NCBI GenBank assembly: GCA_029948255.1
Contig: JALIZF010001917.1
Coordinates: 248,001-312,000 of the forward strand
Length of the DNA stretch: 64,000 nucleotides
Reading direction: 5' to 3'
Source: Telmatactis stephensoni
Lineage: Eukaryota; Cnidaria; Anthozoa; Actiniaria; Isophelliidae
A program made the translations under genes and the position numbers. Under the pieces are notes generated by a model. That model searched no databases. It saw only the letters and a list, made by a program, of their open reading frames with translations, and had not been told where the DNA came from. Positions 46,619-63,800 of the stretch are shown one piece after another. Position 1 is the stretch's first letter, and the number at the start of each line of letters is the position of its first letter.

Positions 46619-49600
46619 GGTTGGCAATGGGTCATTATGAATGTCATTTTATTAATACAATACTTTTAAGGTGTAGCTATTGAAAAATTGTTGAATAAAT
46701 TTGCCAACCAGATGTCAAAACCAGCAACCTCCAGTACTTGTAGTTTAGATGTTAAAGCAGATTACTTACTAAGAATTGCTTTGGGGTAGGTGATACATTC
46801 TGCTGCTTTCTCCCCAGACTCTTTCCCTCCTCCCCTCCCCCCTCCAGTCAATGTTGTCTATTTGTGGCACCAGGGAAATAAGGGAGAAGGCAAGGGCGAT
46901 TGAAAGTAGGTGATATGAACTGCCATTTTTTGGAGGTTTTATAGCGAAAAGTGTGTTCCAGAATGTTTCCGTCCCAATGAATATGTCCAGAATTGTAATT
47001 TTGCATTATTTGTAACTGCAACAATTCTTCAGTATCTCCAGGTTCTACTTACTCTAAAAGAAATTTCAAGATTTTCTGCACCCCAGATATCCATACCAGC
47101 ATCATAATCACCAAGATGATGGAAATACTCCTTATTAATAGCAAAAAGACCACCAGCCATGGTTGGAGATCTGTATGTACCAAACACGCTAATTAGATTT
47201 ATCAAAGAGTAGTAGTAATTGGTCAATGAAAACAAGTGTCTTTTCAAACTTTAGCTTCATGCAATCTCAAAAAATCTTAGCATCTGCAATTAGGATCACT
47301 CTAATCAAAGTCTCAAACTTAGTGTTCTCCAGAGATTTAAAGCAGGCAGCACTGAAGAGAATGAATCCTCATTATGAGATAGCAGGGGTGGATTTAGGGG
47401 AGGAGGGCAGGGGATGCACACCCCCTCATGAGATAACTTTGAGTCCTTTTTTCTCCAAGATATCCTCTTGGCAGTTTCCAATTTATATGATGGTGCACCC
47501 CCTCCTGAAGACGGTGCACCCCCTCCTGAAGATACTGGATCTGCCCCAAGATAGTGTAACTTTTTTGATATTTTTTCAATGGTATAAAATGCTATAATTA
47601 ACTTTCCTATGCTGGAAAAATTAATCTTGGGACATCCATCAAAAAGCACTTAGGTCAATTTCACAGGGAGCCCTTCAATTGTTGTTCAAAAGTGAGTTAA
47701 CACTAACCCAGGGTTAAAACCAATGGTTCTCTTTAGATTAACTCTGGTGCTAACCCACTTTAGAACAACTGAGCCCAGGACAACACTGAAGACTAACCAC
47801 TTTCCTTGACTAAAGTAGAGTATTTTGATAAAATAGAATCAGACGTTAGGCCCAGGATTCTAGTGTACCATTACCTTATAGGGTTCACATAGTCTTCAGG
47901 CTTTTTTAACAGTGATGATGGCAAAGGTTCCCATGTAAAATGAAGTCCCCAATTAAATCCACCTCTCACCAATGGCGATGCCGTGTATTTAAAAGTATGA
48001 GCACTTATAATGTCAATCACAGGACAAACCACTGTAGTGGGATTTGCTTTGATACGATCCAGTAATGGAGGAAGCCAATTGATGTTGACTTCACAATGAC
48101 TATCTAAGAAGACCATAACTTCTCCTTCTGCCACACTGGCACCAGCAAGTCGTCCTCGTATCAATCCTTCCCTCTTCTTAGTTCTTACAAGTCGGACTTT
48201 TGGAATATTCTTTAAATAATTTTCAAGTTCTTCTTTTAAATTTAAAATATCACTAAAATCATCAACTAAAATTATTTCATGTAAATACTGTGGAGTTCTA
48301 TCTAACACACTATGGATAGTTCTAAGTAGCACTGTTAAAGCCTCATTATGGAAACAAATGATTACACTTGTTGACGGAAGGCTTGATGAATAGGTTTTCA
48401 CTTGACACCTGACAATATCAAAAAAGGAAAAAATATCAACAAAATTTTATTGAGTTGACTGTTGTTCATTCCCTCTTAGATTAAACTACAGCTATAACTC
48501 CTGGGTTCCATCCATTCCTTTGGGAATCAAAAGACAATGAAGCGGTATAGCCATGTTGGATGAACAAACAAGTGACGCTAATGAGAAATCTTTTGTTGAA
48601 GTTCATCCAAGATGGCTGCTGTCAGACGTCACATGCAACCAAGCAATAGTCCAGTTTCCAATTACTAGAGTCCGCTGAGCTTCTTGACAAAAGGCGCATT
48701 TCTACAGGGTTAGCCTCCTTTTCAAGAAAGACCCATGGGAATGAAATCAATTTCTTTATTGTTCTTAGTCAAAATGTTTGCTTTTCTCACTGGTATTTTT
48801 GAATAATTTACCTTGACTCGAGGCTAACCCTGTGCCAATGTGTCTGTTGTCTAATTTTACAGCGGTATGATCAAACTCGAAAAAGGTCTATTAGGGCCTC
48901 AACAGACTAGGGAAATAGTTGTCGATAACTAGTTTCGATGGATTCTTAACTACAAACATATTGACAACTCAAATTGGTTTTTTCTCAAATTCAATGAGCA
49001 CAGTTTGTTCTTGACAGTTCCTTTTTTCCAGTGTGTGGATTAGTCATTGACAGCTTTAAAGTAATCCATATATTAATTATAACAACTAGTTATTGATAAC
49101 TATTCCCTAGTATGTGGAGACCTTTATATCAACAATTTGACTGAAAAACAGATAACTGTGAAGTCATCCCTTTTGACATCTAAGCTAAGGTGCCTTTGGC
49201 AGAGGGGGTTATTTGCATACAATACATAGCTACATCAAAGTCACCACTGAATGTAGTATACATATTGTCTTATAACTCTAAACGATGTGGAACAAGGTTG
49301 AAAAGGCATCTTGAACAGGTTTATACTTTAATTATTTTGGATTTGACTCTGGAATTAAGGATCAATAAATAACACATCCTGCACATTTTCATAGATTTTT
49401 GTCTGGAACATGTTAAGGGTCTTAGAGGCTCAGTAGTAAATCCAAGACGACTGAATAGCAGAAATATCAAAAATGAGACATGAAGTATAGTACCTCTATT
49501 AAAAGGACCATTATTAAGCAGGTACCCTTTATCAAGTAGATCAATACAGTACAAAATAATGTAGTTCAGGTCAGCAGAAATTTCTTACTACATGTACATG

Positions 49601-50057
49601 TACTTAATGGACACCTCAATTGAGTGGACACCAGGCAAGGTCCCAAAGGTGTCCACTTAATAGAGATACCACTGTATAAATTGTGGTTTGGAAATATTGA
49701 TGCAACTACTGTAACTTACAATTCATGTCTGGTGTCTTTTATTTCACGATGCAATCCTAGTCGTTTGCTTACAAGAAGATTCATAGCATGTTTGGAGTAG
49801 CTTTCTTCTCTGAACTTTAGATCTGCTTTATTTCTAACAATTCCCAATCTGATGACATCATCTTCATCTTTATGGCCTATATCACCATCATCAGCATCAT
49901 TGCTCTCATCATCATCATTTTCCAAATCCAAGTAGAGAGATTCCCTGGTCATTTGCTTTTCATTATACAAAAATGCCAACAAGCTGAATGTAATCCAAAT
50001 AGCAAGTGTTAAAAAACAGCACAGAAATAAGTAACGTTGAAGTAATTTAAGCCGCAT
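44369..50057 (-). CDS. GALNT: polypeptide N-acetylgalactosaminyltransferase
   Basis: A Golgi type II membrane enzyme that starts mucin-type O-glycosylation by moving GalNAc from UDP-GalNAc to Ser/Thr. Exons (minus): 50057-49720, 48408-47875, 47170-47053, 46387-46025, 45565-45473, 44972-44832 and, tentatively, 44488-44369. All phases agree; 1707 nt, 568 aa, a normal family length. Visible: short cytosolic tail and membrane anchor ([20 protein letters not shown]), DTRHELC at the stem/catalytic border, [11 protein letters not shown], metal-binding DSH (FLDSHCEVN), [22 protein letters not shown] (Gly to Ala in the usual WGGEN), [10 protein letters not shown], then a ricin-type lectin domain with CLDSPGH and [11 protein letters not shown]. 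The last exon is weak; reading on from 44832 reaches a TGA at 44802-44804, an alternative end. Isoform number cannot be given. Confidence 0.92.
46550..46622. repeat. pyrimidine run and ~25-nt G homopolymer
   Basis: (TTTC)n, then a T-run, then about 25 G in a GALNT intron. It could form G-rich structure; the exact length is likely unreliable in assembly. Confidence 0.9.
47383..47549. mobile_element. MITE-like element in GALNT intron
   Basis: The left end CAGGGGTGGATTTAGGGG and right end CTGGATCTGCCCC are inverted, with internal repeats GGTGCACCCCCTCCTGAAGA. Same family as 62286-62454. Confidence 0.5.
48699..48838. mobile_element. MITE-like, ACAGGGTTAGCCT ends
   Basis: ACAGGGTTAGCCTC occurs in inverted orientation about 140 bp apart in the GALNT intron between exons 1 and 2. 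Only about 14 bp of terminal repeat is seen. Confidence 0.4.
48893..49126. mobile_element. MITE-like, inverted ends of ~40 bp
   Basis: The ends pair over RGGYCTCMACAKACTAGGG and TAGTTRTCRATAACTAGTT; 234 bp, in GALNT intron 1. Confidence 0.6.
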
Positions 50058-50686
50058 AACTGAAAACAGAATTCACAATGAGACCATGGCTCCATTAATG
50101 AACTTGTATGGCTTCAGTTGGTATTTCTATAACAAATGATTCATCTCACAATTCTTGTACTTATATTGGTGTGGGAACACGCCAGGAAAAGGATCCTATG
50201 TACCAAAGTATCAGCCAGCTGGACACATCTCTCTTTTTATAGTGTGGTATTGTTCTTTGGTGCCTTTGTGCATATATAGTGGGTTTATACACCTACTGAT
50301 CTACCAGTAAGCTAATGTACAAAGAACATGATGTTTTTTTGCAGATTTGAACAGCTTCATACAGAATATCATCCAAATATCCTTGAAACCTGAAATAATT
50401 GAGAAATCTAATGTTATTACTTATTAAGCGACAACAAATGCAAGCTTACATTTTTGTAAATTATAAGATAAGCTTAAGTTAAAAGAGTTCGATAAAAGTC
50501 GAAACAGATCAGGCGGGAAAAGACAGCCAAATGAGCTTACTAATGCACAAATCAGAAATATTCCTGAGAGTAACTCGATAGTACACAAAGCAAGGGAAAA
50601 ACCAGGTCACTTAATATGAAGTTCATAACTGTACGTAAGCACGTAAGGCTTGAGAAATTTACATAAGCTTAATAAAGACCACTCAC

Positions 50687-50830
50687 AGAACACGTACGTA
50701 CAGCGCGTCTTCTTCGAATTAACCGGAAGACAATGATAGAGGGAATAAATTTTTTTTCTGAAGTTTGCGCTTGGTGTAATTACCTACAATACTTCGCAAT
50801 CACGCACAGCAAATGCTTTCTTCTTTTTTG
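50687..50830. promoter_or_regulatory. shared head-to-head promoter region, GALNT / ATP5F1B
   Basis: On the minus strand a noncoding GALNT exon probably ends at 50687 (GTTCT|GTGAGT). The ATP synthase gene starts on the plus strand a few hundred bases to the right. No TATA box stands out. The exact starts are inferred. Confidence 0.4.
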
Positions 50831-51134
50831 TTTGCTAATAGTGTGGCAAACACAGCTCATTTGCTGTTTCTTTCAGCTCCTCGAAGTCCCAAAAATTCTC
50901 ATGCGCCTGTATGGTCGATCCTTGGCGCTAGTGGGAAAGGCTCGAACTTCATTGGCCCGTATGACAGCCAATCAGCGTTCTTGAATCAAGAAAACAAAGA
51001 CGTGAATTCCACGATCCATACCGAGATGTTTTCCGAAAGTCTTCCGAAAGAACATCGCATGTCTATCGGAAGTACTCGGAAATCACATGTTCAAAAGAGT
51101 CGGAAAGCCGCTCTCTTCACTCTTCTTGGCCGCC

Positions 51135-55897
<4,763 letters not shown>

Positions 55898-55990
55898 ATT
55901 CTTGTTTTTCTAGTGAAGACAGTGTAATTACCATACATTAAGCTTGTATGCTTTTCTTCATATTATTTTCAAAACAATGGTGGTTGGATG

Positions 55991-56074
55991 AATAAAGTTG
56001 TGATCATTGAGTCCACAGTTAGTTTTCTGAAAACTGTGAATTTTATTGTAAGGTCTTATTGTGATAGCAATAAA
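55991..56074 (+). terminator. polyadenylation signals of ATP5F1B
   Basis: AATAAA at 55991-55996 and 56069-56074, 94 and 172 nt after the stop codon. Confidence 0.6.
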
Positions 56075-56176
56075 ACTTGATAAATGTTTTATGTTCCATG
56101 TTCTAGTGATTATTTAAATTTTCTCTTAGGCTTCACTTGATTCCATTGTTCATTATCGTTCATCCATTATATTTGT

Positions 56177-56490
56177 GGGTGGCATGGTTGGCCGAGCGGT
56201 TAGGACGCTGGCCTTTCACTGCTGTAGTCCGGGTTTGAGTCCCAGCTCGAGTGCCTGGATCATATGTGAATTGAGTTTGTTTGATGTGTTGTTCTCTACC
56301 ATGCCACGAGGGTTTTTTCTCCGGGTTCTCCGGTTTTTCCTCCCTTGGCAAAAATCAACATGTGAGTCAAGTGATTATTTGGAAAATACTTAATGTAGAG
56401 GTTGTGTGTGAGAGAGTACAGTGTCCCCCAATTAGTGCGCAAGCGCTAGAATTGGACACTTAAATAAACAGTTAAAGAAGAAGAAGATTG
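56177..56490 (+). mobile_element. tRNA-derived SINE
   Basis: The head has A-box TGGCCGAGCGGTTAGGACGC and B-box GGGTTTGAGTCCC, resembling a Ser/Leu-type tRNA. The body carries GGGTTCTCCGGTTTTTCCTCC, a conserved SINE core seen in several invertebrate families. The tail ends in AAGAAGAAG. It is not a tRNA gene: the acceptor stem is not formed. Confidence 0.8.
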
Positions 56491-57042
56491 AAAGTGGGCT
56501 ACTGAGAGCAACAATCTTGGCCCACTACTACTGTTATCAACAAAATTTGCTCCCAAAATTGACTTTAAAATTTGTCAGATGACATCAGTAGATCACATTT
56601 AATTGCAACAAACTAGAGTCATACATGAGTTGAGAGTTGTATGTATAGGATATATTGGAATTTATCATGTGACTTGTATAGGCCTGCTTGCAAGCTCTTA
56701 ATAAAATAAAAGATGATGTGATAGGATCAGGATGGCTTTGTACAAGTGAGCCGGAAAAACCCATCTCGCCCTGCTTGATCCACCTGCTATATTTTCAGTT
56801 GCATTACCGAGTTTTTTGGCTCTTTACAACAGAAAAATCAGGTCATGATAAAATGCTTATTGATTGAGTTAGGTCAGGCTCGAGGCGAAAGTATTTTTTG
56901 GCTCTTGGTCATTTGTACAGAATGATCTTGAGACATTTTCCCATCCAGCCCTCCCACTTAGTTAATAAGTACATATAGTGGTGTGGACACTTAAGTGCCC
57001 TTGCTTCAAATTAACAGTATCTATTCCACACTACATGTACAA
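56491..57042. other. intergenic, no gene seen
   Basis: No ORF with family features. Confidence 0.4.
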
Positions 57043-57186
57043 AGAGTGATTGCACTTAATCCATGACAAAGGACAAAATCTAATTAGTACTAAATAGTGC
57101 AAAGGCCTTTGTTTTCCATTGTTTTTAATAGAGCTATTTTGTATTATTTAGCTAGTACAATTTCACGGGTTAAGTGCAATCACTCT
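57043..57186. mobile_element. 144-bp MITE, AGAGTGATTGCACTTAA ends
   Basis: A perfect 17-bp terminal inverted repeat, AGAGTGATTGCACTTAA. The interior is AT-rich. Confidence 0.75.
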
Positions 57187-57706
57187 ATCACAGGAACAAC
57201 ATTCCTTGGTTTGAGCATGGTGCTGGTGAGTTATGTGGTTTAAACTTGCCATATGATAATTAGATGATGTCTACTAAGGAATCATTAAATATTCAAAAAG
57301 GGCTTTGGTGTAAATGAAACATCTTTTTAACACAGCTATATTTTGTTTGTATATAGAGGATTCAGTTCTTGAGTGTTTTCTTGGATATCAGTATCAAGTG
57401 CACTTCTAAAGCAAAAAACAATATTGCAAATTCCTGGGTATACCTCGCCCCCTAATTAGCATAAATACTTGATAACTCGAGAGTATAAAGACAGGGTTCC
57501 CTATACCTTTTGCATGAAACATGAATGACTGATGTAGTCAATTGTTTACATGGAGTACAATTGTTTCTGGAATTTTCAAATCAGGGGTCAGTGGCACTTT
57601 AAAAGATTGTAGTGTTGCTATATAATGAAAGGATTTTTTAAAAAGTATGGAGTATTGAGCCTCGTTTTGATGATCAGCAAACTTGTCATGTGACTATTTG
57701 AGCAAC

Positions 57707-57742
57707 ATGGCGGACGGTGTGGAACTCGAAAGTATGAAATAG
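57707..57742 (+). promoter_or_regulatory. possible uORF upstream of the RUN-domain gene
   Basis: AACATGG context, 11 codons (MADGVELESMK) then TAG, ending 66 nt before the main ATG. Whether it lies in the mRNA is not known. Confidence 0.35.
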
Positions 57743-57808
57743 TTGACATTGTCATTCGTAGTTATGGGTTTGGAGGAACGTTCTAGTTGGTGTTTCTTTT
57801 GAGATACT

Positions 57809-60800
57809 ATGGAGGCTTTTGTGGTTGACACCTCTCGACTTGTCAGTGATGTAATCGGTGAGAAACCTAACTGTTTTGTACGTTTAAGTTATGTTATTGT
57901 TAGCTTATTGTATTTAGCTGCAACTTAAGCTTAAGTTATTGGTTTCATTTATGACGAACGGCTGGTCAATATTGTACCTAAAGTTATTCTTTAAATCAGC
58001 ACAAGTCAGGAAACTAAGGCCTTATAAAAATATATATTTATCACTCAATTTTCATATGTATCGACTTTAGCAGGTTATTTTCGGACTAAACAATAATAAG
58101 AACTCAAATATTGGCATAATAATTATAGGGTAAAACATCTTAGTATGATCAATGGTTGTAGTAATCTTTGTTTGTGCAGTAGATTTTATAAAAATGGTAA
58201 ATTTGTAGGGTTGGTTGTTAGCCAATCAGCATTGAAAAATTTTGGTATTCCACTTTGAATCCCGGGGGGGGGACTCCGATCGGAAATGGACGGGGATGCT
58301 CGTCGTACCTTTTAGGGGTCAAAATCAGCGATCTGGTACCTTTTAGGGTGTCCCAGACTTTAGTGGACTATTAGAGACCTAGCTGGTACCTTTTAGGGTG
58401 ATTTTTTCCTCCATCAACGATTAAATACTGGAAACAAAGATCGGATTGCAGGACCATCAAATTGTTCGTATATAAATAGACACAATTGATCGCTTGATTG
58501 ATTAAAATATGCAAAATGTTAAATTTAGTGTTTTTGAGTTGGTACCTTTTAGGGGTAAAAACATGTATTGCCACGCCCACCCGGATATGACTTTGGTACC
58601 TTTTAGGGGTCATTTTTAAAATTTCCGACGAGCATCCCCGTCCTCTTATATATAGGAGTCCCCCCCCTGGGCTTTGAATCAGGGGCGTATTGTTTTTACG
58701 TGACGCGTGATCAAGCATTTCATTTCCGTTTTCGTGATTCGGGAATCGAAAAAAAAAATCTCTCGTGATTCGTGAAAAACATTTACGTGACACGAGAAAA
58801 ACAGAAATAATTGTTTGAGATTTGGGATTTTGTGATACCACTGAAAAAGTAAATCAAATTGTCCCAGTTCCGCGCTTTTTAGTTTTATTTAATCTCAAAG
58901 CGCTTATGTGATGTAAAGAATGCATGAATGGTGTACTGAGAACATATATAATTAAAAGCAATTTTCTAGCTGTCTTTCCTTTTATTTCGGGAATATATTA
59001 GACAGTTGTTCGTAATACGTGATTTGACGTTTTTATTTTTCGTGAATCGTGCTGTGGACCCTCCTGTACGCCCTTGTTGAATACATCCATCTGCACTTCA
59101 TAATAAATGTAAGGCTTTTACTACTCAGTATGCAATCTAGTTTTAGCAAGTAATATTGCATACTAAAGGTGGTGTTGCAGCAATGTTAGTTTCAGGGGTT
59201 AAAGACATGGAATGATTTTCCTTGCAATATCAACATGCATGTGTGCCCAGGGGGTGGGGGTGGGTGGGAGGGGGGTGGTATAGCCTTACAAAAGTGGTGG
59301 GGGTGTTCGATGGAAGGTTTTGAAAATGACCCTAAAAGGTATGCAAAAATTATTGGAGATGTTGATTTTATACCCTAAAAGGTATTCATGACCACATTGT
59401 TAATAGAGAATATCTGTATGTGAGATCATTTCAGTCTTTATGTGATTTTCATTATCCTGAACTCGCAACATGTTGCTGTGATAAAGATTGTGCAGGAAGT
59501 TGTCCTGTGTGCCATGTTTCTTGAGAGCAATTTTCCTTAAAGCAACTTTGTTGACAGTGTGGAAAATCCTTGTTGTAAATTGTCTTGCATAATGTAACAC
59601 CTTAGATTTAATCTTCAGTGAAAAAAGTTCTTTATAGATTTGTCTAGATACAATCAACATATATTCACAATAACACCACCCATAAACAAACACCTCCTAT
59701 AGATGAACAGCAACCATAGGTCCCTCCCTTCTCCTGACAAACTCTTTATATTTAACCTGTCTTCATACAAGAGGTGTCAGCTTATGGTACCACCCAAGGG
59801 GGGTGCACTAGGTGTACATGAAATGGAAATGGAACTAGTATCTAAGTTTGCTTTCTTTCCCCCAACATTTTGCTGCTCAGTGGGGGTGGGGATGGGGGGA
59901 CTGCTGTTCAGTGAGAAACGTTGGCTACTACAGGGGGGTGCATCAGTGCACCTAGTGCACCCCCTTGGATATGGCCCTGTAAGGGTTGTACGCTTATGAG
60001 AGGTTCGCCAGTAATTATCCAGTGATTACTACAGTGTATTTCAATATAAGCAATTGAATAGCACTAATTAAATAGAAATCAAAGGTTATATTTTAGTACT
60101 TAATATACTGATTGAGTATGTTTATATGAATGTGCTCTAGTAAATTTAATAAATTTAGAGTGCCCAACTATTTTGTATGATGTAGGCTGCATTGCTGAAC
60201 TAAAAAACAGATTCCAGTCATCTTCTCAACCAATCAATGATGATGATTCAGTCCTTCAAAGATTTTGTGTCAAGTTAGAGACCATTTTAAGACATGAACA
60301 AAAAGGTGAGCTGGTAAAGTTCTCTTAGCCTAAACATATGTACACGACAGAAACAAAAACAAATTTAACCTTAGTAGGTTTCAAATTTATGTCTCCTGAA
60401 TACAAATGTGCAAGTGTGTCACCTTATCCAAGACTATATACTAATAACAGTCTGTTTAATAAACATTTCTCGGCCTCTTTTATTGAGTTCTTTTTTTGAT
60501 TACAAGTGTATACCAGTCTTGTAAACTGATTGTAACATTTCTGAGGAAACCATACCTTATCCCAGACCATAATTATGGTACCTATCCCAAACTAAAAAAG
60601 CATCCTTTCCCTCTATAGCGCATACCAGCTATTTAATATAGTATATGCAGGGGAGTGGGGCTTGTGTTCTATGAATTGAGTGACAATCAATAGACTTTTA
60701 TCAGTGATCATTAATTGATGAATCATATGATATTTCTATATTTTTAGAAAAATATACCTTCCTAGGTATTAGAAAGGACTACTGGAACTTTATCACAGAG

Positions 60801-63800
60801 GTTGTTTCTAAAGACGATGGTGTGAAGTACGTGCAGGTGATACCTCAGGTATTCCACATTCAAGAATTTTCATTTCTTTCATTTGTAATATTTCATTCAT
60901 TTATCATCTTTTCTCTGTTGCTCTTGTTTTTCTAGATGAAAACACCACAAGGCAAAGGCCGATGCTTTATTAGATATGCATTAGTGAAACAGACCCTTGC
61001 AGATACTGTGCAAAGACTTACAGTTAGCCAAAGTACTCTGAGGTATAATCACATGTATCCATATTTGAGTTGTTATAGAGCAATTTTCATATGAGTGTGA
61101 AATGGGCCACGCCATGCCGTAACCATGTCAGTGCCTTGTTGTCTACAAAAACATTTGAAATTCCTGTTGTAATTGTGCTGTGACATGTCCATGCTGTTTT
61201 CACAGTCATAGTTGAAACTGCTCATGCATGAGCTTTTTATAGCCAGAATCTAGCTTCAATAATATATTACATGTGCGTACATCTTTTTCCACAGTTCCTG
61301 GTATCGGCAAGATGCCATCTTACGAAACCCATCTCTTGCTACTGCACTCATCAATAAGCTTTATGATCTTAATGATGTTGAATTTGATTTACCAAGTGCT
61401 GGTTATGATCTAGACATTTCCTGGCCAGCATTTTCAAGGTATGTTTTGTTTATTAAGGCTAAGGGATAGTTATTAAAGATGCCATTAATTTTCCAAATTG
61501 CTGCAATTTGTGGTTTTGGGAATTTTGATGATTTTTGTTGTGCTTTTATTCTTTCTCAATTTTGTTTGTGGTTTTGCGGTATGCATACCCTCCTTATGAC
61601 CCTTCCTATTTATTGGATTTGAAGTAGTTGTTGGCCAATCCAACAGACAGCACAGCAAAGCATAGTATTACACAGTCATAGACAGTCGCATGAATGTGAA
61701 ATTCACTCAACAATACACTTTTTATTCATTTTACATTTGCAGAAGAACATTGAAAGATGGAAACACCTCAGGCAGGCGGGGCAGTACTAGCAGTATGACA
61801 AGTATTGATTTTAGGGTGGGTGTTCATTAAATGGACCCTGTTTATGTGATGTGGATTACTTACAAGATCCTCACTTTGATATAACAGTTGGTATAATCAG
61901 GAAGGGCATCTTAGACCATGTTTAGACTAGAGTGTTAACCTAAGATTTTGTTAAATTGTTACAATGATCACTGATTATTTACTGGCATTGCTTCAACATG
62001 TCTAACTATAGTTGTACCTCAGTCAAGCATTAGGGTCTAAATATGGCCAACTTGAACAAAAATGACCAATCACATTATAGTTCTACCTCAACACAATCAC
62101 ATTCCAACAAAAGGCATTTTTCGGAGCCAGAGGTAGCTGTTTCCAGGAATAATTTAATTGGTCAATTTTATTAAAACGTTTCAAGATACTGGGTCAAAAC
62201 TAGGATTTTGCAGAGATGTATAGCTGACCAAAGTGGAAGGCTTTTATTTTCTTTCTAAAAATTCTGCCAAGAAAAGTACTTAATGCAGGGGTGGATCCAG
62301 GGGGGTGTCCATAGGTGCACCGGACCTATATAGGCTTCTTGAGAGATAACCTCATCAGATTCCATTGTTAGGAGGCCGCCATCTTGGATGTGACGTCATT
62401 TCTCGAGAGGCCTATTTAGGACACCCCCTTTGTAAAATCCTGGATCCGCCCCTGAAATGAATCTTACTTTGTATTCAGAATGAAAGACGCGACCCACTGA
62501 TTGACTTAGCATCTGAAGTTACATCTCTACAAGAGATGTTCAGTACTGAACAAACAGGACAAGAAAGGAAAACAAGTGTATCAGCACCCAGCACTGAAAC
62601 TCCAACAGTCAATGAACTCACTCTGCAGATATCAAATATCCACAAGCAGGCACTGAGATGGAAAGCAAATGTTTCCACTGAAAGAGCAGTCACAACTCAC
62701 GAACTGAAAAAGGCTCAAGAAGATCGAGAATATGCAATTAAAGAATGTGAACTCAAAACCAGGCAACTTACAGAAAAGTATTCTAACCTGGCTAGTGCTG
62801 CATCCAACCAATGGGAAACAAAATGTATGCAGCTCACAGACAAACTGACCAAAGCTGAGGCATCTTTACATGAAAGAGACTCGGAATTACGTGAACTGAG
62901 GAATGAGATAAATCGATCTGTTGTAAGCTCAAGTACTGCACAAGAAACAGCAATAGAACTGAAAAAGGAGTTACTTGAATCAGATAGAAAAATTAAGGAT
63001 TTAGAATCTGAAATTGAAAACCTGCAACTAAAAATACGGTCGTATGGTCAGCTAGAGAGTGAATTTAAAGAAAAAGAAAAGCGCTTAAGCGATAGGATTG
63101 CAGTGTGTGAAACAAGTGAATCTGAGTACAAAGAAAATATTTTAGAACTCAAAGGGACTCTTAAAGCTAAAGAAGTAGCTCTAAAAAGTATTCAGGAAAC
63201 ATTTGAAAAGCTGAGTGGCATGGTTTTTGGTTCTTTTGAAGAGCTGGAATCACAAATGAAAGAGAGATTAAAAGACAGAGAAAAAGGGTTGCAAAACCAG
63301 ACTTTAGAGAACAGAAAACTTGAGCTTCAGGTTGTAGAACTACAGCAACAACTCCGTGAAGTAAATGAACAATTGTCACAAACTAAGTTAAATCTGAATG
63401 ACATGAAAATGTCGCATAAAGACACTCAAAGTGCCAATTCAAAATTACAAGAAATTCTAGGGGAACGGGAGAAGAACGAGTCTGAATATTTATCATTTCT
63501 TAAAGAACTTTGGACAATACTTGCAACTGATGAAAATGGCAAAGAAATGGAAGGAGGTTTACGAGATAACAAAACTAACATAATTAATGTGAGTTATACA
63601 CTGTACTTTTTTTTCTTTTGCTTGGCTTTGCTTTGCCTCTTCTCTCTTCCTTTTCCTCTCCTTTCCTTTCCTTTCTTCTCCGTTTCTTTTCTTTTCTTTT
63701 TTTCCTTTCTTTTCCTCTCCTCTCCTCTCCTTTTCTTTCCTCTCCCTTCCTTCCGTTTTTACTTTTTACTTTTTCTTTCTGTTGCTTCCTTGTCCTTTCT

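Noticed and set aside
56177..56260. Functional tRNA gene
   Set aside because: A- and B-boxes are present, but the acceptor stem does not pair and a SINE body follows.
58371..58841. 156-codon minus-strand ORF
   Set aside because: It lies across the inverted-repeat element at 58262-58671 and repeats PKRYQ with the GGTACCTTTT motif.
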